A stretch of DNA of 64,000 bases. Source: Rhizobium viscosum (lineage in GTDB: Bacteria; Pseudomonadota; Alphaproteobacteria; Rhizobiales; Rhizobiaceae). Numbering within the stretch: the stretch's first letter is position 1; every line of letters starts with the position of its first letter. The notes under the pieces are model-generated. The model was given only the letters and a program-made list of their open reading frames with translations. It was not told the origin of the DNA and searched no databases. The stretch covers positions 124,001 through 188,000 of the forward strand of contig NZ_JADBEC010000003.1 of assembly GCF_014873945.1 (NCBI RefSeq). The letters are read 5' to 3'. Both the position numbers and the translations under genes were made by a program. Shown here piece after piece: positions 1 through 9,180 of the stretch.

Positions 1-636
1 GAGACTTTCACCATGGCCGAACTCCAGGCGATTGCGCTGCGCGAAGACAATGGCGGCGAGGGCCGCGCCTTCACCGACCAGCGCATTCCGACGCTGAAGC
101 AGGTGTTCGAGACCATTCGCGGACGCATCTTCGCTGATCTCGATCTGAAGGATCGCGGCCTGTTTTCGGAGGTGGCAACCTGTGCTCGTGAGATGGGTGT
201 CGCATCCTCCGTCGATCTGAAGACAACAGTCATGACCCGCGAAGATCTCGACTGGGTACGCGCCCAGAACATCGAGGGTGTACCCTTCATGGCGATGGCC
301 TATTTCACCGCCGGCGATGTCAGCGAAAGACTTTCGCTGCTCTCCGAGATCAAGCCCTTCATGTGCGAACTGCGCTTCGATCATCTCGACACGATCGCCA
401 GCAACCGCCAGCTCTTCAGGAACGCCAATATGGCGATCTGGTTCAACACGCTGGATATGGCCGCAAGCGGCGAGTGGACCGATCCAAGGGCGCTCATCGA
501 GCCTGATGCCGTCTGGGGCCGTCTGATGGGTGCCGGCGTCAGCACTATCCAGACCGATGAACCGGCCGCTCTGCGGGCCTATATCAAGACGCGGACAGCG
601 GCGCGAAATCCGGCTGAAACCCTCGTCGCGGGTTGA
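1..636 (+). CDS. glycerophosphodiester phosphodiesterase family protein (5' end outside window)
   Basis: The frame is open from base 1, so the start lies upstream; the first ATG seen is at 13. The visible part matches the C-terminal two thirds of a GDPD TIM barrel: IPTLKQVFE, a strand reading IFADLDLKD, and a closing GVSTIQTDEP strand that is characteristic of the family. These enzymes hydrolyse glycerophosphodiesters to glycerol-3-phosphate and an alcohol. The catalytic His pair near the N-terminus is outside the window, so activity cannot be judged. A convergent cupin gene follows. Confidence 0.8.
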   Translation, partial: ETFTMAELQAIALREDNGGEGRAFTDQRIPTLKQVFETIRGRIFADLDLKDRGLFSEVATCAREMGVASSVDLKTTVMTREDLDWVRAQNIEGVPFMAMAYFTAGDVSERLSLLSEIKPFMCELRFDHLDTIASNRQLFRNANMAIWFNTLDMAASGEWTDPRALIEPDAVWGRLMGAGVSTIQTDEPAALRAYIKTRTAARNPAETLVAG

Positions 637-690
637 ACCTGTGCCTGAGGCCGGCCACCCGCCAGAGCGCGTGGTGGCCTGTGTTTGCCG

Positions 691-1089
691 TCACTTCACC
701 GGCACCACGAGCGGGGAGCCCTTCGTTACGATATAGGTTGCGAGTTCCGAAGCCTTGCCGTCGCCGACATTTCGCGCCGAATGGGCAACGCCCGAGGGGA
801 TGAACAGCGACTGGCCGGCCTTCAGCGTCACCGGCTTCCGGCCATCGAGCTCGTATTCCAGCGAACCTTCGATGACATAGGCGATCTCTTCGCCCGGATG
901 ATGGTGCTTGGGTGCGAAGGCACCGGGGGCGAAGTCGACGCGGACCTGCACCGCCTCGTGACCGGGCACGTCGATGTCGTTCTGAACGAGATCGGTACGC
1001 TGGATGGGCTGGTCGGCATTGGCCTTGGTCAGCTGCATTGCACCCGCAATGAGGATTGCGCCTGCTGCCATGATCATGATGGTCCTCAT
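691..1089 (-). CDS. secreted single-domain cupin protein
   Basis: 132 aa. Residues 1-25 form a signal peptide (MRTIMIMAAGAILIAGAMQL, cleavage near ANA-DQ). The rest is one cupin_2 barrel with the metal-binding motif GAFAPKHHHPGEEIAYVIEG (two or more His plus Glu) and the second motif region FIPSGVAHSARNVG. A GGAAGG Shine-Dalgarno lies 8 bases before the ATG. A periplasmic metal-binding cupin; substrate unknown. It is upstream of, and codirectional with, the NmrA-type gene at 1221-2081. Confidence 0.85.
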   Translation of the reverse strand: MRTIMIMAAGAILIAGAMQLTKANADQPIQRTDLVQNDIDVPGHEAVQVRVDFAPGAFAPKHHHPGEEIAYVIEGSLEYELDGRKPVTLKAGQSLFIPSGVAHSARNVGDGKASELATYIVTKGSPLVVPVK

Positions 1090-1220
1090 CTGTCTGTCCT
1101 TCCGTCAGATGGCTAAGGCCCGCAATCGGGCGACGGGGTTATTTGAACAGAGGGATGAATTGGAAATGTTTCAGCAAAAAGCGCTTTTTGTATCGCCGTA
1201 TATCTGCGGAGACGCTTCCG

Positions 1221-2081
1221 TCACTGATTTTCCTGAAGTGCTTCGAGATGCTGATCCAGCGTCGTCCTGCCCCAATGACGACGGGTGGGCATTTCAAAGC
1301 CGGTGTCGATGGTGACTTCGGCCATCTTCGCATAGCAACGGGCGGCCGCCCAGGAGAAACCAAGTCCGAGATAATATTCCTCGAACCTTTCGCGAGGGAT
1401 CGTCTCGGCCGTGACGGGGCGGCCGAGACGCGCTGAAAACGCCTTGGCGACATCGGTGAAGGAATAGCGCTCAGGACCTTCGACATGGTCTATCCCGATA
1501 TCGTCGATCGGGCTCTTGAGGCGCGCGACAGCGGCTTCTCCGAGATCCCTTGGCGAAACCATCGGTATCTTTATGTCGGCGGGGAAGGGGGTGAGCAGGC
1601 GTCCGGTCTCTTTCGCGGGCTGCAGAAGCATGTCGAGGTTGGTGAAGTAATATGCACCGCGGTTGATGGCGGCTGGAATACCGGTTGCCTTCACGAGGCG
1701 TTCGAATTCGTACAGCACCGAGAGATCGCCGATGCCGGCGCCATCAAGCGCTCCATAGGTCGACGCCACGACGAGCTTCTCGAGCCCGGATCCTTCGAGG
1801 GCGGCGGTAATGCTCCTGGCGGTCTTCAGTTCCTCGGCGTTCGTGTCGCCTTTGATATCGCCCGGCGGGTTCAGCAGAAAGGCGCGGCGTCCCTTTTGCA
1901 GGATGGAACGAAGCTGTCCGGTATCGGCCACATCAGCAATGACGGGTTCGACGCCGCCTTGTTTGATGGCGGCGGCCTTTTGCGCGCTGTGAACGACGGC
2001 AATGACTTTCTCGCCCGACGCCCGCAATGCGTCGATAACGGCAGAGCCTATGTTTCCGGATGCGCCGAGCACGACATACAT
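1221..2081 (-). CDS. NmrA-type NAD(P)-binding oxidoreductase
   Basis: 286 aa from the ATG at 2081, chosen because it begins directly with the Rossmann motif MYVVLGASGNIGSAVIDAL and has a GAGG-type ribosome site; a longer frame upstream adds no domain. GxxGxxG is at residues 6-12. C-terminal residues resemble NmrA/atypical SDR proteins (HVEGPERYSFTDVAKAFS). It lacks an obvious Tyr-x3-Lys SDR pair, as usual for this class. Probably a redox sensor or quinone/NADPH reductase; substrate unknown. A second, more diverged member is at 8239-9117. Confidence 0.85.
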   Translation of the reverse strand: MYVVLGASGNIGSAVIDALRASGEKVIAVVHSAQKAAAIKQGGVEPVIADVADTGQLRSILQKGRRAFLLNPPGDIKGDTNAEELKTARSITAALEGSGLEKLVVASTYGALDGAGIGDLSVLYEFERLVKATGIPAAINRGAYYFTNLDMLLQPAKETGRLLTPFPADIKIPMVSPRDLGEAAVARLKSPIDDIGIDHVEGPERYSFTDVAKAFSARLGRPVTAETIPRERFEEYYLGLGFSWAAARCYAKMAEVTIDTGFEMPTRRHWGRTTLDQHLEALQENQ

Positions 2082-2246
2082 GGTGAAACCTCGCAGACGC
2101 TCACATGCATAACTGTGCACACCGGCCTGAGGTTCCGTACGGACACCGCCGAGCGTCGGCAACAACACGGGCGAGGGCGCGCCGCGACAGCAATCATGAA
2201 AGGTGGTAAAGTCCGCGGCAGGTTAGCTCCTGCGAGGAGAGGGAGC

Positions 2247-3392
<1,146 letters not shown>

Positions 3393-3461
3393 TCACCCGC
3401 GCTGCCAAGCGGCAGTTGGGTGAGGCATGCCGGGGATCGCGGGAAGGGAAAGGCACTGGAC

Positions 3462-3842
3462 ATGGCAACAAAAATCAGCGTGAAACGTCAATCGAGCGCG
3501 CGGATGAGGCGGCTGTTCTTCGCTGCACTCTTCCGGCAGGTTCGCCTCCTGTGGCCGATCTTTTCCGGTGTGCTGGTCATGATGATCGCATCCGGCCTTG
3601 TCATCGGGCGGATCGAAGGCTGGGGCATCGGGGAAAGCCTGTATTTCACCTTCGTCACCGGCCTGACGATCGGCTACGGCGATCTTGCGCCGAAGCAAAC
3701 GGTGGCGCGGATCTTGATCGTGCCGATCGGCCTTTGCGGCATCATACTGACAGGCCTTGTCGCCGCCATCAGTGTGCAGGCGCTCGATGCGGCGAGCCGT
3801 GCCCGAACCGCGCAGGATGATTTCACCGATACCGGATCGTAA
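3462..3842 (+). CDS. two-TM potassium channel pore protein
   Basis: 126 aa from the ATG at 3462 (GGAAGGGAAAGG upstream). Topology is TM1 (WPIFSGVLVMMIASGLVIG), pore loop with selectivity filter TIGYGD, then TM2 (ILIVPIGLCGIILTGLVAAIS): the minimal Ion_trans_2 unit. No RCK or cyclic-nucleotide domain follows, so gating cannot be inferred. The filter has Ile for the usual Val in TVGYGD, a tolerated change. It follows the antiporter on the same strand and may be cotranscribed, which suggests a cation-handling pair. Confidence 0.87.
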   Translation: MATKISVKRQSSARMRRLFFAALFRQVRLLWPIFSGVLVMMIASGLVIGRIEGWGIGESLYFTFVTGLTIGYGDLAPKQTVARILIVPIGLCGIILTGLVAAISVQALDAASRARTAQDDFTDTGS

Positions 3843-3890
3843 GCGTCACGCGGGTTGCATTACCCGTTTTCTATGTGCGACAAAATACAA

Positions 3891-3931
3891 TAGTGTTGAC
3901 TAATTGATTAGTGTTAGCTATTTGATTTTCC
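3891..3931 (+). promoter_or_regulatory. putative leaderless promoter and ArsR operator
   Basis: TTGACT (3896-3901) and TATTTG (3919-3924) are 17 bases apart, placing the start site on or next to the ATG at 3932; there is no Shine-Dalgarno. The -35 overlaps the inverted repeat CTAATTGATTAG (3900-3911, arms CTAAT/ATTAG). TAGTGTT occurs twice (3891-3897 and 3909-3915), 18 bases apart. The arrangement suggests self-repression by the ArsR protein and a leaderless mRNA. Boxes were assigned by eye. Confidence 0.5.
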
Positions 3932-4261
3932 ATGATCGAAGCCGAAACCATAACCGCTGTCATGCGTGCCCTTGCCGATCCCACGCGGCGGGCCGTGTTC
4001 GAGCGCATCGTCAATTCCAAAGAGATCACCGTGGTCGAGTTGACCCGCGGCAGCAATGTCACGCAGGGCGCCATCTCTCAGCATCTCAAGTCCCTGAAAC
4101 AGGCCGGCCTCGTCAGCGAGCGCCCGGAGGGGCGCAATGTCTATTACCGCGCCGAGCCAGGCGGTCTGGAGCCGCTGGCCGACTGGATGGGCCATTACGG
4201 CACCTTCTGGCGCGAACGCTTCACCGATCTCAGAAAGCTCTTGAAGGAAATCGACCCATGA
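3932..4261 (+). CDS. ArsR-family winged-helix repressor
   Basis: 109 aa. The N-terminus MIEAETITAVMRALADPTRRAVFERI and the recognition helix TQGAISQHLKSLKQAGLV are textbook ArsR/SmtB, followed by a wing with RPEGRNVYYRAEPGGL. No Cys metal site is visible; this is the metal-independent subtype that usually precedes an AHSA1 gene. Its stop overlaps the next ATG (ATGA, 4258-4261), giving translational coupling. It probably represses its own operon from the palindrome at 3900-3911. Confidence 0.92.
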   Translation: MIEAETITAVMRALADPTRRAVFERIVNSKEITVVELTRGSNVTQGAISQHLKSLKQAGLVSERPEGRNVYYRAEPGGLEPLADWMGHYGTFWRERFTDLRKLLKEIDP

Positions 4262-4755
4262 ACCAAGCCATGAATCCCGAAAGACACGCCTCCGACACGC
4301 AGGCCATCGTGGTCGATGAAGTCTTCCCGCATGCGCCTGATATCATCTGGAAGGCGCTGACGAGCGGCGAACTGATCGGCCGCTGGTTGATGCCGCCTGA
4401 TGGATTTGCGCCCGTGCCCGGCAACCGCTTCACCTTTCAGACCAAACCGGCCGGCGAATGGGACGGCACCATCCATTGCGAGGTGCTCGATGTCGTGCCG
4501 AATGAGCGCCTGTCCTATGCGTGGAGGGGCGGCCATGAGAGCAATGATGACGGCTATGGCTCCAAACTGGAGACGGTGGTCACCTTCACCCTTGCCAGGG
4601 CCGAGGAAGGCACGCGCCTGCGCCTCGTCCATTCCGGCTTTGTGCTTCCGAAGAACGACACCGCCTATCGCAACATGAGCGAGGGCTGGAAGAAGGTTGT
4701 CGAGCGGCTCGACGCTATCGTCGCTGAAGAGGCGTCTTCGCAGACACGGCATTGA
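4258..4755 (+). CDS. SRPBCC / AHSA1 domain protein
   Basis: 165 aa. The START-like fold is marked by VVDEVFPHAPDIIWKALTSGELIGRWLMP near the N-terminus and the C-terminal helix NMSEGWKKVVERLDAIV. Such proteins bind hydrophobic ligands; the ArsR-AHSA1 gene pair is common in bacteria but its ligand is usually unknown. ATG overlaps the ArsR stop by four bases. Confidence 0.9.
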   Translation: MNQAMNPERHASDTQAIVVDEVFPHAPDIIWKALTSGELIGRWLMPPDGFAPVPGNRFTFQTKPAGEWDGTIHCEVLDVVPNERLSYAWRGGHESNDDGYGSKLETVVTFTLARAEEGTRLRLVHSGFVLPKNDTAYRNMSEGWKKVVERLDAIVAEEASSQTRH

Positions 4756-4772
4756 ACGAGGAGGAAAGCGAC

Positions 4773-5186
4773 ATGACCAAGTCCTATACCGGTGGCTGCG
4801 CCTGCGGCGCGATCCGTTACGAGATATCAGGCGAGCCGGCCGTCATGGTCGACTGTCAGTGCCGGCAATGCCAGCGCTCCAGCGGCACCGGACATCAATC
4901 GCATCTGACTTTCGTGGCAGCGGAGGTGAAGGTCGAGGGAGAGGCATCCCTATGGCAGACCGTCGGCGACGGTGGAACGGTCAAGCAGCGCGGCTTCTGC
5001 CCGGCATGCGGTTCAGCCGTCTACATGACCTTTCCCGACATGCCCGAGGTCTTCATCGTCACGCCGGCAAGCCTCGACGACCCAAGCCGCTATCAGCCGC
5101 AACTGGTGTCCTGGACTGCGGCCGGATATGCCTGGGACCACGTCGATCCGGCCGTGCCGAAATTCGAGAGGATGCCGCCGGCGTGA
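4773..5186 (+). CDS. GFA-family (CENP-V/GFA) zinc protein
   Basis: 137 aa from the ATG at 4773, preceded by GAGGAGGAAAG. Zinc ligands of the GFA fold are visible: GGCACGAIRYE, CQCRQCQRSSGT and FCPACGSAVY. Annotated by homology as glutathione-dependent formaldehyde-activating enzyme, though true activity in most members is unproven. Third gene of the ArsR-AHSA1 operon (17 bases after the AHSA1 stop). A second GFA gene lies at 62527-62925. Confidence 0.9.
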   Translation: MTKSYTGGCACGAIRYEISGEPAVMVDCQCRQCQRSSGTGHQSHLTFVAAEVKVEGEASLWQTVGDGGTVKQRGFCPACGSAVYMTFPDMPEVFIVTPASLDDPSRYQPQLVSWTAAGYAWDHVDPAVPKFERMPPA

Positions 5187-5278
5187 AAGCGAGCGTCCTG
5201 ACTTTGCCTTGCGCCGGAACAGGGATTGTTGCTCTCGCATTCGCCTGACATAGTGCTGCAAGCACAGCAGGTGATGTC

Positions 5279-5815
5279 TTGCCCTTTGCCGTTTTTATGG
5301 AACTCGACCCGTACGGTGTAGCGGAGCTCCAGCCGATCATCGAGCATGTGGAGCGTATCTCGCCCGATGCCGCCACTCCTCGCCGTGTGAAGGTTGAGCC
5401 GCATATATCGCTCGCCGTCTATGACGGGCTCGACCCCGAGCCTATCGCAAAGGCGCTTGACCGGTTCAGCGCAGATATCAGCACTCCCAGCATCAAACTT
5501 TCGAGCATCGGTCTTTTTCCCGGCCCGGCATCGGTTCTGTTCGCGGCGCCCGTCGTCTCGGAGGAACTGCTCGCTCTTCATCGGGACTTTCATGCCGCGG
5601 CCGCCACGGCAGGCGTGGCGTGCTGGCCACATTATCTGCCGGGAAACTGGGTGCCGCATGTCACGCTCGGCGAACAGTTGAGCCCCGAGGAGGCCGGGGC
5701 GGCAATCAGCGGTGCGATGGCCCTCTGGCAGCCGGTGGCCGCACGCCTGCACCGGATCTCGCTCGTGCGCTTCCATCCGATCGAGCTGTTGTGGCACCGG
5801 CAATTGCCGGGCTGA
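5279..5815 (+). CDS. 2H phosphoesterase (2'-5' RNA ligase family)
   Basis: 178 aa. Two HxT/S motifs, PHISL and PHVTL, separated by about 90 residues define the LigT/2H superfamily, which opens 2',3'-cyclic phosphates or ligates/hydrolyses 2'-5' RNA bonds. The start shown is TTG with AGGTGA 4 bases upstream; an in-frame ATG at 5297 (MELDPYG) is the alternative. Single gene, convergent with the DUF1127 gene. Confidence 0.85.
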   Translation: MPFAVFMELDPYGVAELQPIIEHVERISPDAATPRRVKVEPHISLAVYDGLDPEPIAKALDRFSADISTPSIKLSSIGLFPGPASVLFAAPVVSEELLALHRDFHAAAATAGVACWPHYLPGNWVPHVTLGEQLSPEEAGAAISGAMALWQPVAARLHRISLVRFHPIELLWHRQLPG

Positions 5816-5829
5816 ACCTATTCGGTGGC

Positions 5830-5991
5830 TTATGCGCGCCAGAAGGGCCGATGGCTCTGCTCGTAGGCGGCTTCACGCGTCATGCCGAAATCCCGGAGCG
5901 TTTCGTCGGGCAGGGTATTCAGTTCGCGGGCGAAGAGGCGGCGTTCGCTCCAGCGTTCACGCCACAGGCGGAGCGCGTCTGTCATGTGCAT
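5830..5991 (-). CDS. DUF1127 small protein
   Basis: 53 aa from the ATG at 5991 (AAAGGAAA upstream); a start 27 bases further upstream is possible. Sequence contains LWRERWSERRLFARELNTLP followed by DETLRDFGMTREAAY, the DUF1127 signature. In alphaproteobacteria these Arg-rich small proteins affect RNA turnover and phosphate/carbon physiology. Divergent from the LysR gene at 6161. Confidence 0.88.
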   Translation of the reverse strand: MHMTDALRLWRERWSERRLFARELNTLPDETLRDFGMTREAAYEQSHRPFWRA

Positions 5992-6010
5992 GAAAAAGTT
6001 TCCTTTCTCT

Positions 6011-6151
6011 GTTGGCAAAACTCACCTATGATTGACAAGGGCGGAGGCGGGGATTTCCACTCTCTTTGCTCTTGTACCATGGTTTTATGCCCATATCTGA
6101 ATTCGAAAAAGCGCGTTATCTTCACATCATCCGTTAGAAAAACTCACATAA
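6011..6151. promoter_or_regulatory. shared DUF1127/LysR promoter region with a repeated AAACTCAC element
   Basis: Two similar 19-base sites, GTTGGCAAAACTCACCTAT (6011-6029) and GTTAGAAAAACTCACATAA (6133-6151), flank the intergenic region. The first is near the DUF1127 start and the second just before the LysR ATG. A further AAACTCAC is at 7060-7067. Placement suggests binding sites for the adjacent LysR regulator; binding is inferred. Confidence 0.4.
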
Positions 6152-6160
6152 TAGAAAGCC

Positions 6161-7051
6161 ATGGCCCGCCATCTGCCGCCACTCTCCTATCTCAGGGCCT
6201 TCGAGGCCACCGCACGTCTCGGCTCGGTGACACGGGCGGCCGACGAGCTGGGGCGCACGCATGGGGCCATCTCGAAGCAACTTCAGCTTTTGCAGGAGCA
6301 ACTTGGGCTTCCGGTGTTCGAGAAGTCAGGCACCGGCCTTCGGCTGAATGAGGATGGGGCGGCCTTCTTTGCCACCGTCTCGCGGGCCTTCGATCTTCTG
6401 GAGGAGCGCTATCAGGAGCTGAAGGCGAGCCGGAACGAGGCGAGCGTGCACCTGTCCTGCAGCGCCACCTTCGCCATGGTCTGGCTGGTGCCGCGTCTGG
6501 CGGAATTCTACAGCCTCTATCCGAATTGCCGCGTGCAGCTGACGATGTCATCGAGCGCGCGCGACGGCGGCACGAACCAGGCGAGAGACGGGATGGATAT
6601 CATGCTGAGCTGGGATCGCCTGTCACGGCCGCAGTTCAGGCGCGAGCATATCCCGCTCGCCTCGGTCTCCTTTGGCCTGGTGTCTGCACCGAATTATCCG
6701 TTCAGCGCCAATGGCGATGATTTCAGCTTCCCGACCCGCATTTCGCCCGACAGTTTGAGCGAGCAATGGACAAACTGGCAGGCGGCGACCGGGCACAGGA
6801 TCTCGGCGCAGTCGGAACTCTATTTCCCGCATATGTATCTTTGCGTCAGCGCCGCCGTAAGCGGGCTCGGCGTGGCGCTGGTCGAGCGGCGTTTTGCGCT
6901 GAACGAGCTGAAAAGCGGCAAGCTGGTGGAGCGGTCGGAATTCCTGACTTACGAGAACGGTTTCGTGGCTGTCATTCAGCCTGGCCGAGCGCTCTCGCCG
7001 GCAGCGAGCCATTTCCTCGATTGGCTGCGCAGCGCCTTCGTGCGGGAATAG
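6161..7051 (+). CDS. LysR-family transcriptional regulator (GcvA-like)
   Basis: 296 aa. N-terminal HTH (LPPLSYLRAFEATARLGSVT, AADELGRTHGAISKQLQLLQ) followed by a periplasmic-binding-like effector domain (VHLSCSATFAMVWLVPRLAEF). The LPPLxxLRAFEAxAR opening and the WLVPRL strand are typical of the GcvA/AmpR-like subgroup. Divergent from DUF1127, which is the probable target. Effector unknown. Confidence 0.9.
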   Translation: MARHLPPLSYLRAFEATARLGSVTRAADELGRTHGAISKQLQLLQEQLGLPVFEKSGTGLRLNEDGAAFFATVSRAFDLLEERYQELKASRNEASVHLSCSATFAMVWLVPRLAEFYSLYPNCRVQLTMSSSARDGGTNQARDGMDIMLSWDRLSRPQFRREHIPLASVSFGLVSAPNYPFSANGDDFSFPTRISPDSLSEQWTNWQAATGHRISAQSELYFPHMYLCVSAAVSGLGVALVERRFALNELKSGKLVERSEFLTYENGFVAVIQPGRALSPAASHFLDWLRSAFVRE

Positions 7052-7068
7052 CCTGGCGGAAACTCACT

Positions 7069-7458
7069 TCAGCGACGAAACAGGTCCCAGGCAAGCCAGA
7101 TGCAAAGGGAAGCTGCAAGCAACCAGATGATCACGATCCCCACAAAGCCCGAACGGCTGACCGGGTGCTGCGCGCGCTGCATGGCCATGTCCCTGAATTC
7201 CGACATCAGAGGCGCGGGAATGAGGCGGATGGCGAGGAGGATGCCGAGCGGGACGATGATGAGATCATCGAGATAGCCGAGTACCGGCACGAAATCGGGG
7301 ATGAGATCGACCGGCGAAAGCGCATAGGCAGCAACCGCACCGGCGACGATCTTGGCCACTACAGGCGTGCGATCGTCACGCGCGGCAATCCAGAGCGCGA
7401 CGACATCGCGTTTCACGCTCCGCGCCCATTGTTTTGCCGCCTTCAACCATTCGCCCAT
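7069..7458 (-). CDS. YkvA family (DUF1232) membrane protein
   Basis: 129 aa from the ATG at 7458 (MGEWLKAAKQWARSVKRD); an upstream GTG at 7494 would add 12 residues. The DUF1232 core is AYALSPVDLIPDFVPVLGYLDDLIIVP, followed by a C-terminal transmembrane helix (FVGIVIIWLLAASLCIWLAW). Function unknown. Confidence 0.87.
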   Translation of the reverse strand: MGEWLKAAKQWARSVKRDVVALWIAARDDRTPVVAKIVAGAVAAYALSPVDLIPDFVPVLGYLDDLIIVPLGILLAIRLIPAPLMSEFRDMAMQRAQHPVSRSGFVGIVIIWLLAASLCIWLAWDLFRR

Positions 7459-7624
7459 TACATCGCCTGTCGATTGGAGAATTGGGATTTTCACAGGTGC
7501 AGTTTAACATTTGATCTATCAAGCGGGGCGAGGCGGAGCCCAGATGTTTTCTGTTTGTTCTTTTTCGCCGTTCAGTTACATTGCTCTCGTACGCGACGCC
7601 GATTTTCGCGAAAAGGGAGTTTGC

Positions 7625-7921
7625 ATGAAGGCGGTTTTGTTTGGGATTTTCTTGCTGGCCGCCGGGAACGCGTCTGCTTCCTGCGATCTGGTCTCGGCTC
7701 CGTGTTCTACCGACAGTTCAGGCAATACCTATATCAGAGAGCAGAATCTCGGCGGCGGTTACAACACCTATCGAAACGGAGATCTCTATTCGCAGACGCA
7801 TCAGCAGCTCAATGGCACCTATCGAGAGACCTATTCGAGCGGCGGCTATCGGACATACTACACCGACCCCAACCGAAGCGATCCTTATCGGGACGATCCG
7901 AAGGGCGTGGTTGGCCGCTGA
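7625..7921 (+). CDS. small secreted Gly/Tyr-rich protein
   Basis: 98 aa with AGGGAG upstream of the ATG. Signal peptide MKAVLFGIFLLAAGNASA, probable cleavage before SCDL. The mature part is rich in Gly, Tyr, Ser, Thr and Asn (GGGYNTYRNGDLYSQT, YSSGGYRTYYTDPN) with two Cys near its N-terminus, so it may form one disulfide. No known enzymatic motif. Function not recognised. Confidence 0.75.
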   Translation: MKAVLFGIFLLAAGNASASCDLVSAPCSTDSSGNTYIREQNLGGGYNTYRNGDLYSQTHQQLNGTYRETYSSGGYRTYYTDPNRSDPYRDDPKGVVGR

Positions 7922-7935
7922 GGCGAAGCCGGCTA

Positions 7936-8016
7936 GGGCATTTCCGTCATTGCCCCAAATGCTCTCACGCAATTGCCGACGCAAAACCACTCAGCACTTT
8001 TGGGTATTGCTCTAGT
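7936..8016. repeat. short palindromic intergenic repeat (RIME-like), copy 1
   Basis: CACGCAATTGCCGACGCAAA begins at 7967 and the unit closes with TATTGCTCTAG near 8015. It matches 62939-62988 closely (CACGCAATT, GACGCAAAACC, CACTTTTG, ATTGCT-TAG). Both copies sit between convergent genes, so they may act as two-way terminators. The name RIME-like reflects resemblance to rhizobial intergenic mosaic elements and was not checked against a library. Confidence 0.6.
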
Positions 8017-8161
8017 GATGCTTGAAGTACTGCACTTCGCGCTCATGTTTTTCGGCCGCTTCCCGGGTCTTGAAGGTGCCGAGGTTCTTGCGTTTGTGCG
8101 TCTTCGCATCGGGTTTGCGGGAATAGAGACGATATTCGCCTGACTTCAGTTTGCGGATCAT
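8012..8161 (-). CDS. small conserved basic protein
   Basis: 49 aa from the ATG at 8161, with a perfect AGGAGG 6 bases before it. Sequence opens MIRKLKSGEYRLYSRKPDAK and contains NLGTFKTREAAEKHEREVQYFKHH; the GTFKTREAAEKHE part resembles the AP2/integrase-type DNA-binding three-stranded fold seen in small proteins of rhizobia. Basic, no signal peptide. Function unknown; the strong ribosome site supports a real gene. Confidence 0.75.
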   Translation of the reverse strand: MIRKLKSGEYRLYSRKPDAKTHKRKNLGTFKTREAAEKHEREVQYFKHH

Positions 8162-8238
8162 CTGAACCTCCTGTGCTAAGGGGTAAATCCCCTCAGCCTC
8201 ATCCGGTTCCCCGCTTGCACGGACGATCTTTTCCAAAG

Positions 8239-9117
8239 TCACCGTACGGCGACAAGAGGCCCGAGCGCGTCGATCAACTCGGTGGAGCCTCTGCGGACAT
8301 CGCGCGCATTCGGCTCGATATCGATGAGGCCGCCCCTGCTGTGAACCTCGTAAAGCTCGGTCAGGAGATCGGCAGCGCTGGCGCTCATCATGCGGCCGAG
8401 GCTTTCGCTCCATTGCAAGCGGGGCAGGACCTCAGCGGTAATCGTGCGCCCCAGCAGCTGGCTCAGCGCTGCGGCCACGTCGCTTGCGCTATAGCGGCGC
8501 GGGCCTTCCGCGTGAACGATCTGCTCGCGCGTTTCGATGTCAGGCCGAAGCAGGAGATCTGCGGCGATCCGGCCGACATCCTGCGCCGAGACGTTGGGTA
8601 TCTGCTTTTCGACCGGGTCATGAAAGCTGGGCAAAATGCCGGTTGCGATCGCTATCGGCGCGACGCGGCCCCAGCCTTCCATATGTTCGGCCGAGCGCAG
8701 GAATATCCGGCGGATATCCAGTTGGCGAAGGCGCTGTTCGAACATGTGGAACATGCTCGGCATGGCGAAGCCTTCGCCGAGATGGGCGCCATAGTCGGAA
8801 ATGGCAAGCACGAGGGCGGGCCGCGCCTCTTCCAATGCCTCGGCGATGCTTTCGATAGAGCGGCGCATGTCGCCTTTTATATCTTCGGCCCGCGGGTTAG
8901 GCGGCAGAATGACCTGGACGCTATCCGTGCCTGATATCGCTCTGGCAAGCGCCCTGGCATCCTGCAGATCGGCAAATGCGACTTCGCAGCCGATGGCGCT
9001 CAGGCAGTCAGCTTTTGCCGGATCGCGCAGGACAGCGCGCACGGGCACATCTGCTTCGCGCAGCGCCCTGGCGGTCGAATAGCCGATCCTCCCGGCTGCA
9101 CCGAGGATTGCAATCAT
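8239..9117 (-). CDS. NmrA-type NAD(P)-binding protein
   Basis: 292 aa with AAGGAG upstream. Rossmann motif MIAILGAAGRIGYSTARAL, then PVRAVLRDPAKAD as in NmrA proteins, and HAEGPRRYSASDVAAALS near the C-terminus, which parallels the gene at 1221-2081. Cytoplasmic oxidoreductase or redox sensor; substrate unknown. It follows the AraC regulator by 63 bases on the same strand and is probably its partner or target. Confidence 0.87.
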   Translation of the reverse strand: MIAILGAAGRIGYSTARALREADVPVRAVLRDPAKADCLSAIGCEVAFADLQDARALARAISGTDSVQVILPPNPRAEDIKGDMRRSIESIAEALEEARPALVLAISDYGAHLGEGFAMPSMFHMFEQRLRQLDIRRIFLRSAEHMEGWGRVAPIAIATGILPSFHDPVEKQIPNVSAQDVGRIAADLLLRPDIETREQIVHAEGPRRYSASDVAAALSQLLGRTITAEVLPRLQWSESLGRMMSASAADLLTELYEVHSRGGLIDIEPNARDVRRGSTELIDALGPLVAVR

Positions 9118-9180
9118 CTTGTTTCTCCTTGCTGATGATGCGCAAGGACTAGGGGGCCGCTCCGAAGGCGTCGCACAAGT

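Noticed and set aside
1485..2246. N-terminal extension of the Ca2+/H+ antiporter frame
   Set aside because: It is antisense to the NmrA-type gene, contains no family sequence, and the ATG at 2247 has a clear ribosome site.
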